33,707 nucleotides of DNA from positions 1 to 33,707 of the forward strand of contig CAMHEL010000022.1 in the NCBI GenBank assembly GCA_946184125.1, written 5' to 3'. The stretch's first letter is position 1; the number at the start of each line of letters is the position of its first letter. Shown here in pieces: positions 1 to 7,550 of the stretch. This DNA comes from an uncultured Prevotellaceae bacterium. GTDB lineage: Bacteria > Bacteroidota > Bacteroidia > Bacteroidales > Bacteroidaceae. The notes under the pieces are model-generated. The model saw nothing but the letters and a program-made list of their open reading frames with translations. It ran no database searches and was not told the origin of the DNA. The position numbers were made by a program, and so were the translations under genes.

Positions 1-70
1 TTTTTTCTTTCTTTTTATTAAGCGTAGCGTTTTTTTTATCCTCTCTCTGTTAATCAGTTAGGACAGATTT

Positions 71-105
71 TAATTCATAATTCATAGTTCATAATTCATA
101 ATTGG
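71..105. repeat. Heptamer array, consensus TAATTCA
   Basis: Five consecutive 7-nt units (TAATTCA, TAATTCA, TAGTTCA, TAATTCA, TAATTGG) lie in AT-rich sequence. The unit carries TAA on the plus strand and TGA on the minus strand. The same unit recurs near 29340 and 29558. No gene is supported in 1-344; the rest is AT-rich, with a 12-bp palindrome TTAGCATGCTAA at 197-208. Confidence 0.85.
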
Positions 106-297
106 TGAATGTCCATACATTTTTTGCGGTTTTGGGTGTTTCGCATGCTCGGAGATCCCGCGCTCCTTAGTTTGTTCGCTGGCTTTGGATTCTAAATTAG
201 CATGCTAACTTTTCCTTCTATGTTAAAAAACTCCTCAAAAATTTTGTTACAAATCATTGCTCCGTTTCGTTTTTTCTGTATTTTTGTGGCGACCTTT

Positions 298-339
298 TTG
301 AAAACAGCAATATTTCTTTTGAAAACAGTATTATTTCTT
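298..339 (+). repeat. Two 21-bp direct repeats upstream of the glycosylase gene
   Basis: Copies at 298-318 and 319-339 both begin TTGAAAACAG and end TATTTCTT, differing only in the middle. They end six bases before the ATG at 345, so they form the end of the 5' leader. A TATTTTTG sequence at 279-286 matches the Bacteroidetes minus-7 box, but no TTTG lies at the proper distance upstream. Whether the duplication affects expression is unknown. Confidence 0.7.
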
Positions 340-344
340 TTGTG

Positions 345-977
345 ATGACGTATTTGAATGAGGCGAATGTGGCTCGTAGCACGGGTGAGGTGGAGTACCA
401 TCCCCTGATACCTTTCCTGCCCGAGAATGCCAAGGTGTTGTTTCTTGGCAGTTTTCCGCCGCAGCGGAAGCGGTGGTGCATGGATTTCTACTATCCCAAT
501 TTCATCAATGACCATTGGCGTATCGAAGGTCAACTGTTCTTCGGCGACAGGAATTATTTCGTTGACCTCACGGCAAAGCGTTTCCGTATAGAGGCCATCG
601 TCGAGTTTTGTCTGGCCAAGGGCATTGCCTTCTTCGACACGTCGAGTGCCATCCGCCGCTTGCGCGACAACGCCTCCGACAAATATCTTGAAGTGGTGGA
701 GCCCACCGACATCCCCGCGCTCCTTGCCCAACTGCCGCATTGCCGGGCCATCGTGACAACGGGCGAGAAGGCCACCGACACCATCTGCGCCTCACTTGGC
801 ATCCCTAACATCCCCAAAGTCAATACCTTCGTCCCTATCCCCGAGGTCAATAACATCGACGGGCGGCAACTCATTCTCTACCGTTTGCCCTCTTCCTCAC
901 GGGCCTATCCCCTCGCTTTCGACAAGAAGGTGGAGGCCTATCGCCGTATGTTTGAGATGGTGATGGGGGGATTTTAG
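345..977 (+). CDS. Uracil-DNA glycosylase family protein
   Basis: A 210-residue cytoplasmic protein without signal peptide. The N-terminal part has the segment VLFLGSFPP (about residues 31-39) followed by an aromatic-rich stretch with DFYYPN. This is the layout of the active-site loop of Bacteroidetes proteins annotated as uracil-DNA glycosylase family, where the glycine-rich loop and the Asn/Asp nearby serve base excision. A second conserved-looking block, AIVTTGEKA, lies near residue 145. The family role would be removal of uracil or a damaged base, but the substrate of this clade is not established to my knowledge. An in-frame GTG at 342 directly precedes ATG 345; I chose the ATG. The TAG stop lies inside the first unit of an octamer array, so the C-terminus GGF is fixed by the repeat. 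It appears to be a single-gene unit. Confidence 0.75.
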   Translation: MTYLNEANVARSTGEVEYHPLIPFLPENAKVLFLGSFPPQRKRWCMDFYYPNFINDHWRIEGQLFFGDRNYFVDLTAKRFRIEAIVEFCLAKGIAFFDTSSAIRRLRDNASDKYLEVVEPTDIPALLAQLPHCRAIVTTGEKATDTICASLGIPNIPKVNTFVPIPEVNNIDGRQLILYRLPSSSRAYPLAFDKKVEAYRRMFEMVMGGF

Positions 978-1040
978 GAGTATAGGAGTTTTAGAGTTTT
1001 TGAGGGAGTTTAGGAGTTTGGTAGTTTAGGAGTTTAGACA
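973..1040. repeat. Octamer array, consensus TTTAGGAG, overlapping a stop codon
   Basis: Units of 8 nt run TTTAGGAG, TATAGGAG, TTTTAGAG, TTTTTGAG, a half unit GGAG, then TTTAGGAG, TTTGGTAG, TTTAGGAG, TTTAGACA. The first unit contains the TAG stop of the upstream gene. The last units plus GACATTAGCTTTGAGG resemble the left flank of the composite repeats near 10.2 kb and 32.1 kb. Confidence 0.85.
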
Positions 1041-1130
1041 TTAGCTTTGAGGACTCATGTTTGTTTGTTGCGGTGAAACCGCAACATACGGAAAACTGAA
1101 AACAGGAAGGACTAAAACTAAAGAAACGGT

Positions 1131-1186
1131 ATTCCTAATTCCTAATACCTAATTCCTAATACCTCATTCCTCAACCCTCAACTCTC
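1131..1186. repeat. Heptamer array, consensus ATTCCTA
   Basis: Eight contiguous 7-nt units drift from ATTCCTA through ATACCTC to AACTCTC, ending in AATTCAA. The gradual change along the array suggests local duplication with mutation. It lies between the octamer array and the promoter of the FISUMP gene. Confidence 0.85.
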
Positions 1187-1281
1187 AATTCAAAAAAAAC
1201 GTTTAGGGTCTAATTCTATTTTTAGACATTTCCCTTTTGTTCCACCATTTTCCCGCCAAAGGGCAAAATAGCCTTTTTTTG

Positions 1282-1312
1282 TTGATAATTTCAAAGAAAA
1301 AGTCTATTTTTG
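1282..1312 (+). promoter_or_regulatory. Bacteroidetes-type promoter of the FISUMP gene
   Basis: The minus-7 box TATTTTTG (1305-1312) matches TAnnTTTG exactly. A TTG at 1282-1284 lies 20 nt upstream, within the usual 19-21 spacing for the minus-33 element. Transcription would begin near 1319, leaving a leader of about 120 nt before the ATG at 1440. Confidence 0.55.
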
Positions 1313-1439
1313 CATTCAGAAAATCAGAATCAACTTTTTTTAAAAGAAATACAACCATCAAGAAAGTATATTTACCCCTGTCTTTCAGCTTTATCAATTG
1401 CTTGATGAATGCTAATGTGGGGCATAAAACAAAAAAATC

Positions 1440-2153
1440 ATGACAAAATCATTAGCAGCCATTCTCCTGCTTTTCGCAGTCACCTTCTCTGCCAATGCGC
1501 AAGGCACAGGGCAAGGTGTAAAACAACAATCTACACAGCAGAACACGACAAAAGAATCACCAAAGAGTTACAAGGAGTGCCCAGACGCCAACCATCCGCA
1601 CCTGATCGACCTTGGCCTGCCTTCCGGCACGAAATGGTCGTGCTGTAATGTAGGAGCCAGTGCACCCGAGGAAAAGGGCGGTTACTATTCTTGGGGCGAG
1701 ACCCAAGAAAAGACCACTTATAATTGGACCACATATACACTTTGCGACGGTTCTCCCTCCTCTTGCCACAAAATTGGCAACGAAATCTCTGGCACGCAGT
1801 ATGATGTGGCTCATACGATATGGGGTGGCGCATGGCGTATGCCCTCTTATATCCAGGTAAAGGAATTGCTCGACAACTGCACATACGAATGGACCACATG
1901 CAACGAGGTCAAAGGGGCGAAGTTCACCAGCAAGAAAAATGGCAGCAGCATCTTCTTGCCCGCCGCAGGCAACTTCTGGGGAGAATATGCCAATTACTTC
2001 GGTAGCACCGGCTATTACTGGTCGTCGTCGCAGATACCGTCGCACTCGCATAGCGCCTACTTTATCGAATTCAACTCGGAACGCGCTACCTGGGGCAACG
2101 GCAACTTCGGCCGCAGCTTCGGCCAAAGCATCCGACCGGTGGTAAAAAAATGA
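1440..2153 (+). CDS. Secreted FISUMP-domain (DUF1566-like) protein
   Basis: A 237-residue protein with a signal peptide (residues 1-20, cleavage after SANA before Q). The mature protein starts with a Gln/Thr/Ser-rich linker. From about residue 54 it follows the pattern of the Fibrobacter succinogenes major paralogous (FISUMP) domain: HLIDLGLPSGTKWSCCNVGA, GGYYSWGE, WRMPS, FTSKKNGSSIFLPAAG, YYWSSS and a final SIRPVVK. Such domains are exported, often in many paralogues per genome; no function is established. Four cysteines in the middle could form disulfides. A truncated paralogue lies at 29671. A promoter is predicted at 1282-1312. No lipobox or T9SS tail is seen. Confidence 0.8.
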   Translation: MTKSLAAILLLFAVTFSANAQGTGQGVKQQSTQQNTTKESPKSYKECPDANHPHLIDLGLPSGTKWSCCNVGASAPEEKGGYYSWGETQEKTTYNWTTYTLCDGSPSSCHKIGNEISGTQYDVAHTIWGGAWRMPSYIQVKELLDNCTYEWTTCNEVKGAKFTSKKNGSSIFLPAAGNFWGEYANYFGSTGYYWSSSQIPSHSHSAYFIEFNSERATWGNGNFGRSFGQSIRPVVKK

Positions 2154-2229
2154 TACATCCTTTCCCAACGTGGAAGACGCAACCCGCGAGGCAAAAGCAT
2201 AATCGAAGAAAGGAATAAATAATTGATTA

Positions 2230-2370
2230 TAAGGCTTTTGACCCGTCGGGGCGATTTTTTGTGCCGGGAATTAAAACCCAGGGCGTTGCCCTGGGCTGAG
2301 AGCAGGTTGCCCCGTTGGGGCGCGATGGCTACGGAGGGATTTGTAGGAGGTCGGGGCTCCGAACCCGACA
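2230..2370. repeat. REP-like block of GC-rich hairpins
   Basis: The gap 2154-2508 contains several small stem-loops: CCCAGGGC/GCCCTGGG at 2277-2295 (loop GTT), GCCCC/GGGGC at 2309-2321 (loop GTT) and GTCGGG/CCCGAC at 2350-2369, plus CCC-GTC-GGG near 2242. The block is much more GC-rich than the flanks and open frames across it do not look like protein. It resembles REP/BIME-type extragenic repeats; copies elsewhere in the genome are likely but untested. Confidence 0.6.
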
Positions 2371-2433
2371 AAGATTATCCTTTCGAAAATGGCTTGTCGG
2401 AAGAAGCACCCATTTGCTCATACGTTTCACAAA

Positions 2434-2469
2434 AAAAGAGGGTATGTCAAGCAAGACATACCCTCTTTT
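2434..2469 (-). terminator. Intrinsic terminator of the beta-barrel gene
   Basis: A perfect 15-bp stem (2434-2448 with 2455-2469) closes a 6-nt loop, with A/T runs on both sides. It lies 40 nt beyond the stop codon of the minus-strand outer-membrane gene and is followed on that strand by a run of T. The same structure could stop transcription from the left. Confidence 0.85.
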
Positions 2470-2508
2470 GAGTATAGATTGGGAAGCATGTTTCCCACAT
2501 AGTTGCGA

Positions 2509-3027
2509 TTAGAAGCTGTAGTAGAGACCGAAGGTGATGTTGCGGCCGTCGAGGTCAAGACCCCATGTGTCGATTTTGGCTTTGCTATTGTTGTCTTTCT
2601 CGTGGTCGTAGCCGATGAAACCGATGTGGGTGACGAAGCTGAAGTTATCGCCAAGGCTCACAGCAACACCCGGTTTGATGCCTACATTGAATTCGTCGGT
2701 GTCGAAGCCAGAGTTGTAGGTGTGTGAGAAACCCACGCTGCCGTCGATGAAAGCAGTGACAGGACCGGCCTTCACGAGGTTCATACGGACATAGGGATTG
2801 ACGGAGAAGGTTTTGGGAGCATCTTTGGCGCCTTCCCAACCGAATGCGATACCGGCTGCCCACTGGTCGTTGAAGGTGTATCCCACCTCAGGCACGAACT
2901 TGAAAACAGTTGTGTCGTCGTTGTCAGTGCTGGCTGTTGCCACGCCGACACCACCACCTACGTACACTTGTGCACTAACACCAGCAGCCATGATAGCTGC
3001 CATCATTGTCATCATAATTTTTTTCAT
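2509..3027 (-). CDS. Small outer-membrane beta-barrel protein
   Basis: A 172-residue protein. I start it at the MKKIMMTMM methionine (3027), nine codons inside the longest frame, because a signal peptide begins there (cleavage after AGVSA before QVYVGGG). The mature part alternates polar and hydrophobic residues with Gly-rich strands (VYVGGGVGVATAS, FVPEVGYTF, AAGIAFGWEG, VNPYVRMNL, VGFSHTYNSGFDT, GLDLDGRNITFGLYYSF) and ends in Phe. This is the signature of an OmpX/OmpW-like eight-stranded barrel. It would sit in the outer membrane; ligand or role is unknown. It stands alone between its own promoter and terminator. Confidence 0.8.
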   Translation of the reverse strand: MKKIMMTMMAAIMAAGVSAQVYVGGGVGVATASTDNDDTTVFKFVPEVGYTFNDQWAAGIAFGWEGAKDAPKTFSVNPYVRMNLVKAGPVTAFIDGSVGFSHTYNSGFDTDEFNVGIKPGVAVSLGDNFSFVTHIGFIGYDHEKDNNSKAKIDTWGLDLDGRNITFGLYYSF

Positions 3028-3118
3028 CTTTTTACCTATTAATAAATTAAACAATTGCAGCCTCTTTTACTAATTGATTATCCTAAATTCTTGGGCTGCG
3101 TTATCCTTAAATCGGATG

Positions 3119-3126
3119 CAAAGTTA
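3119..3126 (-). promoter_or_regulatory. Minus-7 box of the beta-barrel gene
   Basis: TAACTTTG on the minus strand fits TAnnTTTG and is followed by the GC step usual at Bacteroidetes start sites. No convincing minus-33 TTTG is visible. The predicted leader is about 85 nt. Confidence 0.45.
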
Positions 3127-3180
3127 CTGCTTTTTTTGAAAACTCATCATTTTTCTCCAAAAAATTTGCACTTTTCACTC

Positions 3181-3560
3181 GGTAGGGGGAGGTAATCAGA
3201 GGAAAAACAGAGTGGTTGAGATACAAAGATTCAACATAGAGTCACAGAGAAGAGCAATTTCTTCCGAGCGGAAGAGGAGGTAAGCAGAGGAGACAGAGAA
3301 AGAACAGGGAAGTCGTTGAGATACAAAGATTCAACATAGAGTCATAGAGAAGAGCAATTCCTTCCGAAAGAAAGGAGGAGGTAAACAGAGCAGACAAAGG
3401 AAAAAACAGAGAAGTCGTTGAGATTCAAAGATTCAACACAGAGTCACAGAGCCACAGAGTAACACAGAAGAGCAATTCCTTTCGAGTGAAAGAGGAGGTA
3501 AACAGAGAAAATATGAGGTAAACGGAGGAAATATGAGGTAAGCAGAGGAGATAGAGTAGC
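3181..3560. repeat. Tandem array of about 100-bp units with internal short repeats
   Basis: The 3055-3673 gap has no gene. Three successive units start at GTTGAG (3215, 3315, 3417). Each runs through ACAAAGATTCAACA, AGAGTCA(C/T)AGAG, AGAGCAATT(T/C)CTT and AGGAGGTAA. Unit lengths are 100 and 102 bp. The third degenerates into smaller periods: CACAGAG steps near 3440-3465 and three ~20-bp GAGGTAAACAGAG steps at 3494-3550. Its purine-rich G/A strand bias is strong. Confidence 0.75.
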
Positions 3561-3654
3561 TAAGAGCATGTTACCCCTTCTTCCACCCGGAGCGAAGTGA
3601 AAAAAGCAAGGACGTCCACAATTTTGGTTATGATACTGCGAACAAACGAAAAGA

Positions 3655-3675
3655 CTAATCTCAAATCTCAAGCCT
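3655..3675 (-). repeat. Short AGGTTTG-type heptamer array at the radical SAM stop codon
   Basis: On the minus strand three 7-nt units (AGGCTTG, AGATTTG, AGATTAG) begin within the TAG stop of the radical SAM gene (3674-3676). The unit type matches the array at 11775-11821. Confidence 0.65.
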
Positions 3676-4549
3676 AAAAAACGTTCCCCAGATAGACATG
3701 CTTCATGCCTTCTTCGAGAGCCACTTCGCGGGCTTCGTGGAGCGTTTTGACGGGAGTGGGAGGCAGATGGCTCATGCGATATTGCGGGAAGAAACGGCTG
3801 AAGTGGAGTGGGGCGTTGTCGAGATGGTGGCTCACCAACCATTGGCACATTTGCCGTATCATGCCCATGTCGTCGTTGACCCCCGGAATGATGAGGTTGG
3901 TCACTTCTACCCAGATGCCTGCATCCCTCATGGCGAGGATGGTGTCGAGCACGACAGACAATTTTCCGCCGCTCACCTGACGGTAGATATCGTCGCTGAA
4001 AGACTTCAGGTCGATGTTGGCGGCATCGATGAGCGGCAACAGGTCGGCGAGCGGTTCGCTGCACACATAGCCCGCCGTGACGAGGATGTTCCACAGCCCT
4101 TTTTCGTGTGCCCTCCGTGCCGTGTCCGCCATATACTCTATCCATGTGAGCGGTTCGGTGTAGGTGTAGGCGATGCCCGGACAGTGGTGCTCGATGCAGA
4201 GGTCCACCACCTCCTCGGGTGTTAGTCTGTAATGCCTCACCTCGTTGGGCGCTGCCTGCGAGATGTCGTGGTTCTGACAGTTCAGGCAGTGGAAGTTGCA
4301 TCCTGTGCAGGCGATCGACAGACAAGTGGTGCCCGGGTGGAAGTGGTAGAGCGGTTTTTTCTCCACGGGGTCGATGGCGATGGCGCACGGCCTGCCATAG
4401 ACCTCGCTAAGGAGCGTGCTGTCGTTGTTGCGCCGACTGCGGCAGCGCCCCGTCCGCCCGTTGGCGATGTGGCAGTGATGCGGGCAGAGGAGGCACTCCA
4501 CTGCCGCATCGTCCAGCCGGTGGTAATAGTTACATTCGTGTGCTGCCAT
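3674..4549 (-). CDS. amrS: AmmeMemoRadiSam system radical SAM enzyme, short form
   Basis: A 291-residue cytoplasmic enzyme. The N-terminus has CLLCPHHC (C19, C22, C26) and RTGRC, the metal-binding start typical of this family. The radical SAM motif CxxxCxxC is C84, C88, C91 (CNFHCLNCQNHDISQ). Further family blocks follow: GIAYTYTEP, NIDLKSFSDD, LIIPGVNDD, LHFSRFFPQYRM and HVYLGNV. In the members I recall the chain continues after GNV with a second Cys-rich segment (YCPNCG-like), but here it stops at GNVF, so about 40 residues appear missing. The stop lies in a heptamer array. Its ATG overlaps the TGA of the upstream Memo/AMMECR1 gene (TGATG), which implies translational coupling. The reaction of the system is unknown. 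The short end could be normal for this lineage. Confidence 0.85.
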   Translation of the reverse strand: MAAHECNYYHRLDDAAVECLLCPHHCHIANGRTGRCRSRRNNDSTLLSEVYGRPCAIAIDPVEKKPLYHFHPGTTCLSIACTGCNFHCLNCQNHDISQAAPNEVRHYRLTPEEVVDLCIEHHCPGIAYTYTEPLTWIEYMADTARRAHEKGLWNILVTAGYVCSEPLADLLPLIDAANIDLKSFSDDIYRQVSGGKLSVVLDTILAMRDAGIWVEVTNLIIPGVNDDMGMIRQMCQWLVSHHLDNAPLHFSRFFPQYRMSHLPPTPVKTLHEAREVALEEGMKHVYLGNVF

Positions 4550-6045
4550 CAGAATACGATTGCCTCATAGACATACAGTTCGGCGTTGCGCCATCCGTCC
4601 CAGCCCAGCCCCGCCTTGTCGCGTGAGCAGTGCGCCACAAACTCCTCTTTCGTCCAGGGCACCTCGTCCGCCACCTGGGGCAGGAAGGTGCCGCTGCGGA
4701 ACCCTTTCTTGATGTAGATGCCGTGGTGGTGCAGCTGGAACTCATCCAGGGAGTGTATCCGGCGCATCGGCGTGAGGACGGAAATCTCGATGTCGGTGCT
4801 GTCGAGCTCCTCTCTTCTCAGCCTCGGGAACCTCGGGTCCTCGAAGGCTGCCGCCCTTGCCATCTCTGCCACCATCTCGCGCAGGGGGATGTCCTCGCCG
4901 AAATGGCCGATGCAGCCACGCAACCGTCCCTGCTGGGTGAGGGTGACGAAGGCGCCGCATTTGCGGTCGAGGGTGGGGGAGGGGCTTGCCGGCGAGGGGA
5001 TGTCCTTGCCGGCGAAGGCGGTGCGGATGCTCTCGCGGGCGAGCGCCTTCAACTGCTGCTTGTCGCTGTCGGTGAGGGTGAACGCCGATGACTCATCGCT
5101 GTCCGTGTCTTCTCTCTTGTCGGTTGTCGTCGATGTGTTGCGAAGGATGGCGAAAGCGTGGTAGCCCACCACGCGCCGGCGGTCGGCCGTCTCGATGTCG
5201 CCGGAATTCTCGTAGATGAGGTGCTTGATGGTGTAGCGTGAGCCGGCAGTGCCGCGGTGTTCCTTCCCGCCGTTCTGGAGCATCGTCAGGAGGATGATGA
5301 TGGGGAAGGCGCCACAGGCACTCGTCGAGAGGTTGCGTACACCGCTCTGCTCATTCTCCTCCATCACGTCGATAAAGCGCTCCACGTCGCCACTCAGGAT
5401 GGCCTCGCCCGTCTTTGCGTCCACCTGGCAGGCATCCTTGTAGGAAGGATAGTGTGAGAAATCGCTGCTGATGACAAACAGGTTCTCGTCGTTGAAATAG
5501 GGCTGCAGCGCCTCTGCCATCCGCCTGAGGTGGGCGAGGCTGTTGGTGGAAACGATGATGGGCACGATGGGCGGCACGTCGGTCAGTCGCCGCTGGAGGA
5601 AGGGCAGCTGCACCTCCAGGCAGTGCTCGCGGTCGTGGGCTTTCCGGTGATAGGCAAACAGGTTGTCGGCAGCCATCAGCTGGCGTGCCGTGTCGCGGTC
5701 CACCGCCACATGGCCCAGCGGCGTGGCGTAGTAGTCGGCCTCGCTGTTCACCGATGCGCCGCCGAGCCACTCATAATGGCTGGGACCGATGAGGAACACC
5801 CGCTTGAAGTGGTGTGCTGGGTCGAGGTTCATATAGGCTGTCGCCGCGACGTTGGCCGAATAGTAGTATCCGGCATGGGGCACAATCAGCGCCGCCACGT
5901 TGGCCGATGGTATCTCGTCGGCGTGGCGGGCCAGGTATTGGTCCACCTCTTCGCGCAGTGTCTGTGCATCGCCCTCATAGAAGCGTCCCGCCTGGGTCGC
6001 CGGTCTGACGGTGGGTTGTGGTGTGGGTGTGTCGTTGTTATTCAT
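4549..6045 (-). CDS. AmmeMemoRadiSam system B/A fusion (Memo domain + AMMECR1 domain)
   Basis: A 498-residue cytoplasmic fusion. Residues about 18-300 are a Memo domain, related to extradiol dioxygenases, with the metal-ligand type motifs VPHAGYYYS, GPSHYEW and SSDFSHYPS. After a linker rich in Thr/Asp/Glu (about 300-325) comes an AMMECR1 domain to the end, with LKALARESIRTAF, RLRGCIGHF (family hallmark LRGCIG), FEDPRFPRL and EISVLTPMRRI. In many genomes these are separate genes beside the radical SAM enzyme; here the fusion and the overlapping downstream gene complete the three-part AmmeMemoRadiSam set. Its biochemical job is unknown; Memo homologues bind metal and are linked to redox. The upstream gene ends 21 nt before the start, so a shared transcript is likely. 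Confidence 0.9.
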   Translation of the reverse strand: MNNNDTPTPQPTVRPATQAGRFYEGDAQTLREEVDQYLARHADEIPSANVAALIVPHAGYYYSANVAATAYMNLDPAHHFKRVFLIGPSHYEWLGGASVNSEADYYATPLGHVAVDRDTARQLMAADNLFAYHRKAHDREHCLEVQLPFLQRRLTDVPPIVPIIVSTNSLAHLRRMAEALQPYFNDENLFVISSDFSHYPSYKDACQVDAKTGEAILSGDVERFIDVMEENEQSGVRNLSTSACGAFPIIILLTMLQNGGKEHRGTAGSRYTIKHLIYENSGDIETADRRRVVGYHAFAILRNTSTTTDKREDTDSDESSAFTLTDSDKQQLKALARESIRTAFAGKDIPSPASPSPTLDRKCGAFVTLTQQGRLRGCIGHFGEDIPLREMVAEMARAAAFEDPRFPRLRREELDSTDIEISVLTPMRRIHSLDEFQLHHHGIYIKKGFRSGTFLPQVADEVPWTKEEFVAHCSRDKAGLGWDGWRNAELYVYEAIVF

Positions 6046-6066
6046 TGATAGAATATGGTGTTGATG

Positions 6067-7242
6067 TCAATTGTCTTCTTCTTTATAGATGTCGAAAAGG
6101 GCGGGCAGATGCGAGAGGGTGATTTCCTGTTGTCGTTCTCTTTCCGAACTGAGTCTCAGGTACCATGAGCCCGGCAGTGGAACCCATGCGATGCTGTCGG
6201 GCAGGGCTGTGGCGGCTGAGAGATGGAGCGTCGCCTCCATGTTGGGGAAGCCGCCGCCTGATTGTTGGTCAAACTCCTTCTCGGCGGGGTCGTCGCCTCT
6301 GTCGTATCCCTCGATGTAGCATTTGTAGCTGACGTCGCTCGGATACATGGTGCCGTCGGGCTGTTCGGCATAACTGACGTGATAGGTCCTGTTCCACTTG
6401 TCGATGCGGTAGCCCGATATGGCACGTGCGAAGGCGAGGAGGACCTGCGACATGCGCTCATGCTTGTTGGTTTCGGTGCCCGAGATGCGGTAGGCGGAGT
6501 GGATGATGCAGCGTGCCGTGTCGATGACGATGCGGCCACGGTCGTCGTGGCGCTTCTTGGAGCGGAACACCAGTTCGAGCACGTTCTTGCTGGGACTGTC
6601 GAAATCTCCGTTGACATTGAAGCGGTGGGAACTGATGAAGTCGCCATCAAGCTCGTCTACGAAGTCCTCGTAAAGCATGCGCCGCAGGTTGGCGACATCG
6701 GTCAGTTGGGTGCTGTCGGCGCTGACGATGTGCCCTTCGGTCTGGCAGAGACTGTAGTGGTCGTGGCCGAGGCTCTTCATCCGCATCAGTCCCTTCGACT
6801 GGAAGGTGTAATATGAACTTTGGTCGATGCTCTGGGTCTTGTAGTCATAGCAGAGTTCGCGTGGCTGTGAGAAATACACCTTTTGCTTGGTCTTGACCAC
6901 TTGCCGCAGTTTCTCTCTTATCCATTTGGGCTCGATGTTGCGCACGACGACCTCGGCGGTCTCACGGTAGCGTGGAACGAGGAATATGGTGTCGGGCAGC
7001 GTGGTCAGCACCCTGCGCTCGTAGTTGAGGTGTGAGATGGTGAGCCGCCGGAAAGTAAACCCGACCACTGCCTCTCCCTGGTCGTTGCTGATGGCGGAAT
7101 GGAATTTGCCGCTCTCCTTGGTGAAAAGACTCGCCTGGGCGACAGGCTCATGCGTTTCCTTGTCGGCCACGACCACTCGTTGCTGGGCATGGATAGAGAG
7201 GACTATCCACGCGAAGATGAGAAACAGAGATGTCTTTTTCAT
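6067..7242 (-). CDS. Secreted carboxypeptidase-like regulatory domain protein
   Basis: A 391-residue protein with a signal peptide (residues 1-19, cleavage before QQRVVV). Residues about 21-90 form a carboxypeptidase D regulatory-like fold: VVVADKETHEPVAQASLFTK, then SNDQGEAVVGF and ISHLNYERR, ending DTIFLVP. This domain type is common at the N-terminus of Bacteroidetes envelope proteins. The remaining 300 residues are unassigned but rich in beta-type sequence and Tyr, as in periplasmic or outer-membrane proteins. There is no TonB-receptor plug. It heads the run into the Memo/AMMECR1 and radical SAM genes (21-nt gap), so it may be co-expressed with them. No function is known. Confidence 0.7.
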   Translation of the reverse strand: MKKTSLFLIFAWIVLSIHAQQRVVVADKETHEPVAQASLFTKESGKFHSAISNDQGEAVVGFTFRRLTISHLNYERRVLTTLPDTIFLVPRYRETAEVVVRNIEPKWIREKLRQVVKTKQKVYFSQPRELCYDYKTQSIDQSSYYTFQSKGLMRMKSLGHDHYSLCQTEGHIVSADSTQLTDVANLRRMLYEDFVDELDGDFISSHRFNVNGDFDSPSKNVLELVFRSKKRHDDRGRIVIDTARCIIHSAYRISGTETNKHERMSQVLLAFARAISGYRIDKWNRTYHVSYAEQPDGTMYPSDVSYKCYIEGYDRGDDPAEKEFDQQSGGGFPNMEATLHLSAATALPDSIAWVPLPGSWYLRLSSERERQQEITLSHLPALFDIYKEEDN

Positions 7243-7550
7243 GTTCTATCCTACTCGACAATAATGAACGGTTCTTTTTTAAAGATTTCTTCGATTGCTT
7301 GATGGTGACTCACATAGTCGCCAGGGTTTACAAGCCCGCGACCTCCTGCAAATTGTTCATTTGTACATCTTGTTTTGCCACATTTCCTCATGGAATCGTA
7401 TTCGTGATAATTGCGAAGCAAATTTAGTAAAAATATCGATACGAATCTATTTTTTCAAATAGAATTGAAGGTGCGGTTGGGAAAAAAGTTGTACCTTTAC
7501 CGCCCGAAAAGCATTGAGATGATTTTCCTGACTCAAAAAAGAAGAGAAAT
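7243..7550. other. Divergent intergenic region
   Basis: The 308-bp AT-rich gap lies between a minus-strand gene and the plus-strand esterase. No ORF here is convincing. TACCTTTA at 7492-7499 is one base off the minus-7 consensus and is placed 52 nt before the esterase ATG; a TTG at 7465-7467 is a little too distant. I see no repeats or RNA structure. Confidence 0.4.

Noticed and set aside
2223..2471. Short open frame across the hairpin block
   Set aside because: The frame covers REP-like hairpins and a terminator. It has no start signal and no protein-like pattern.
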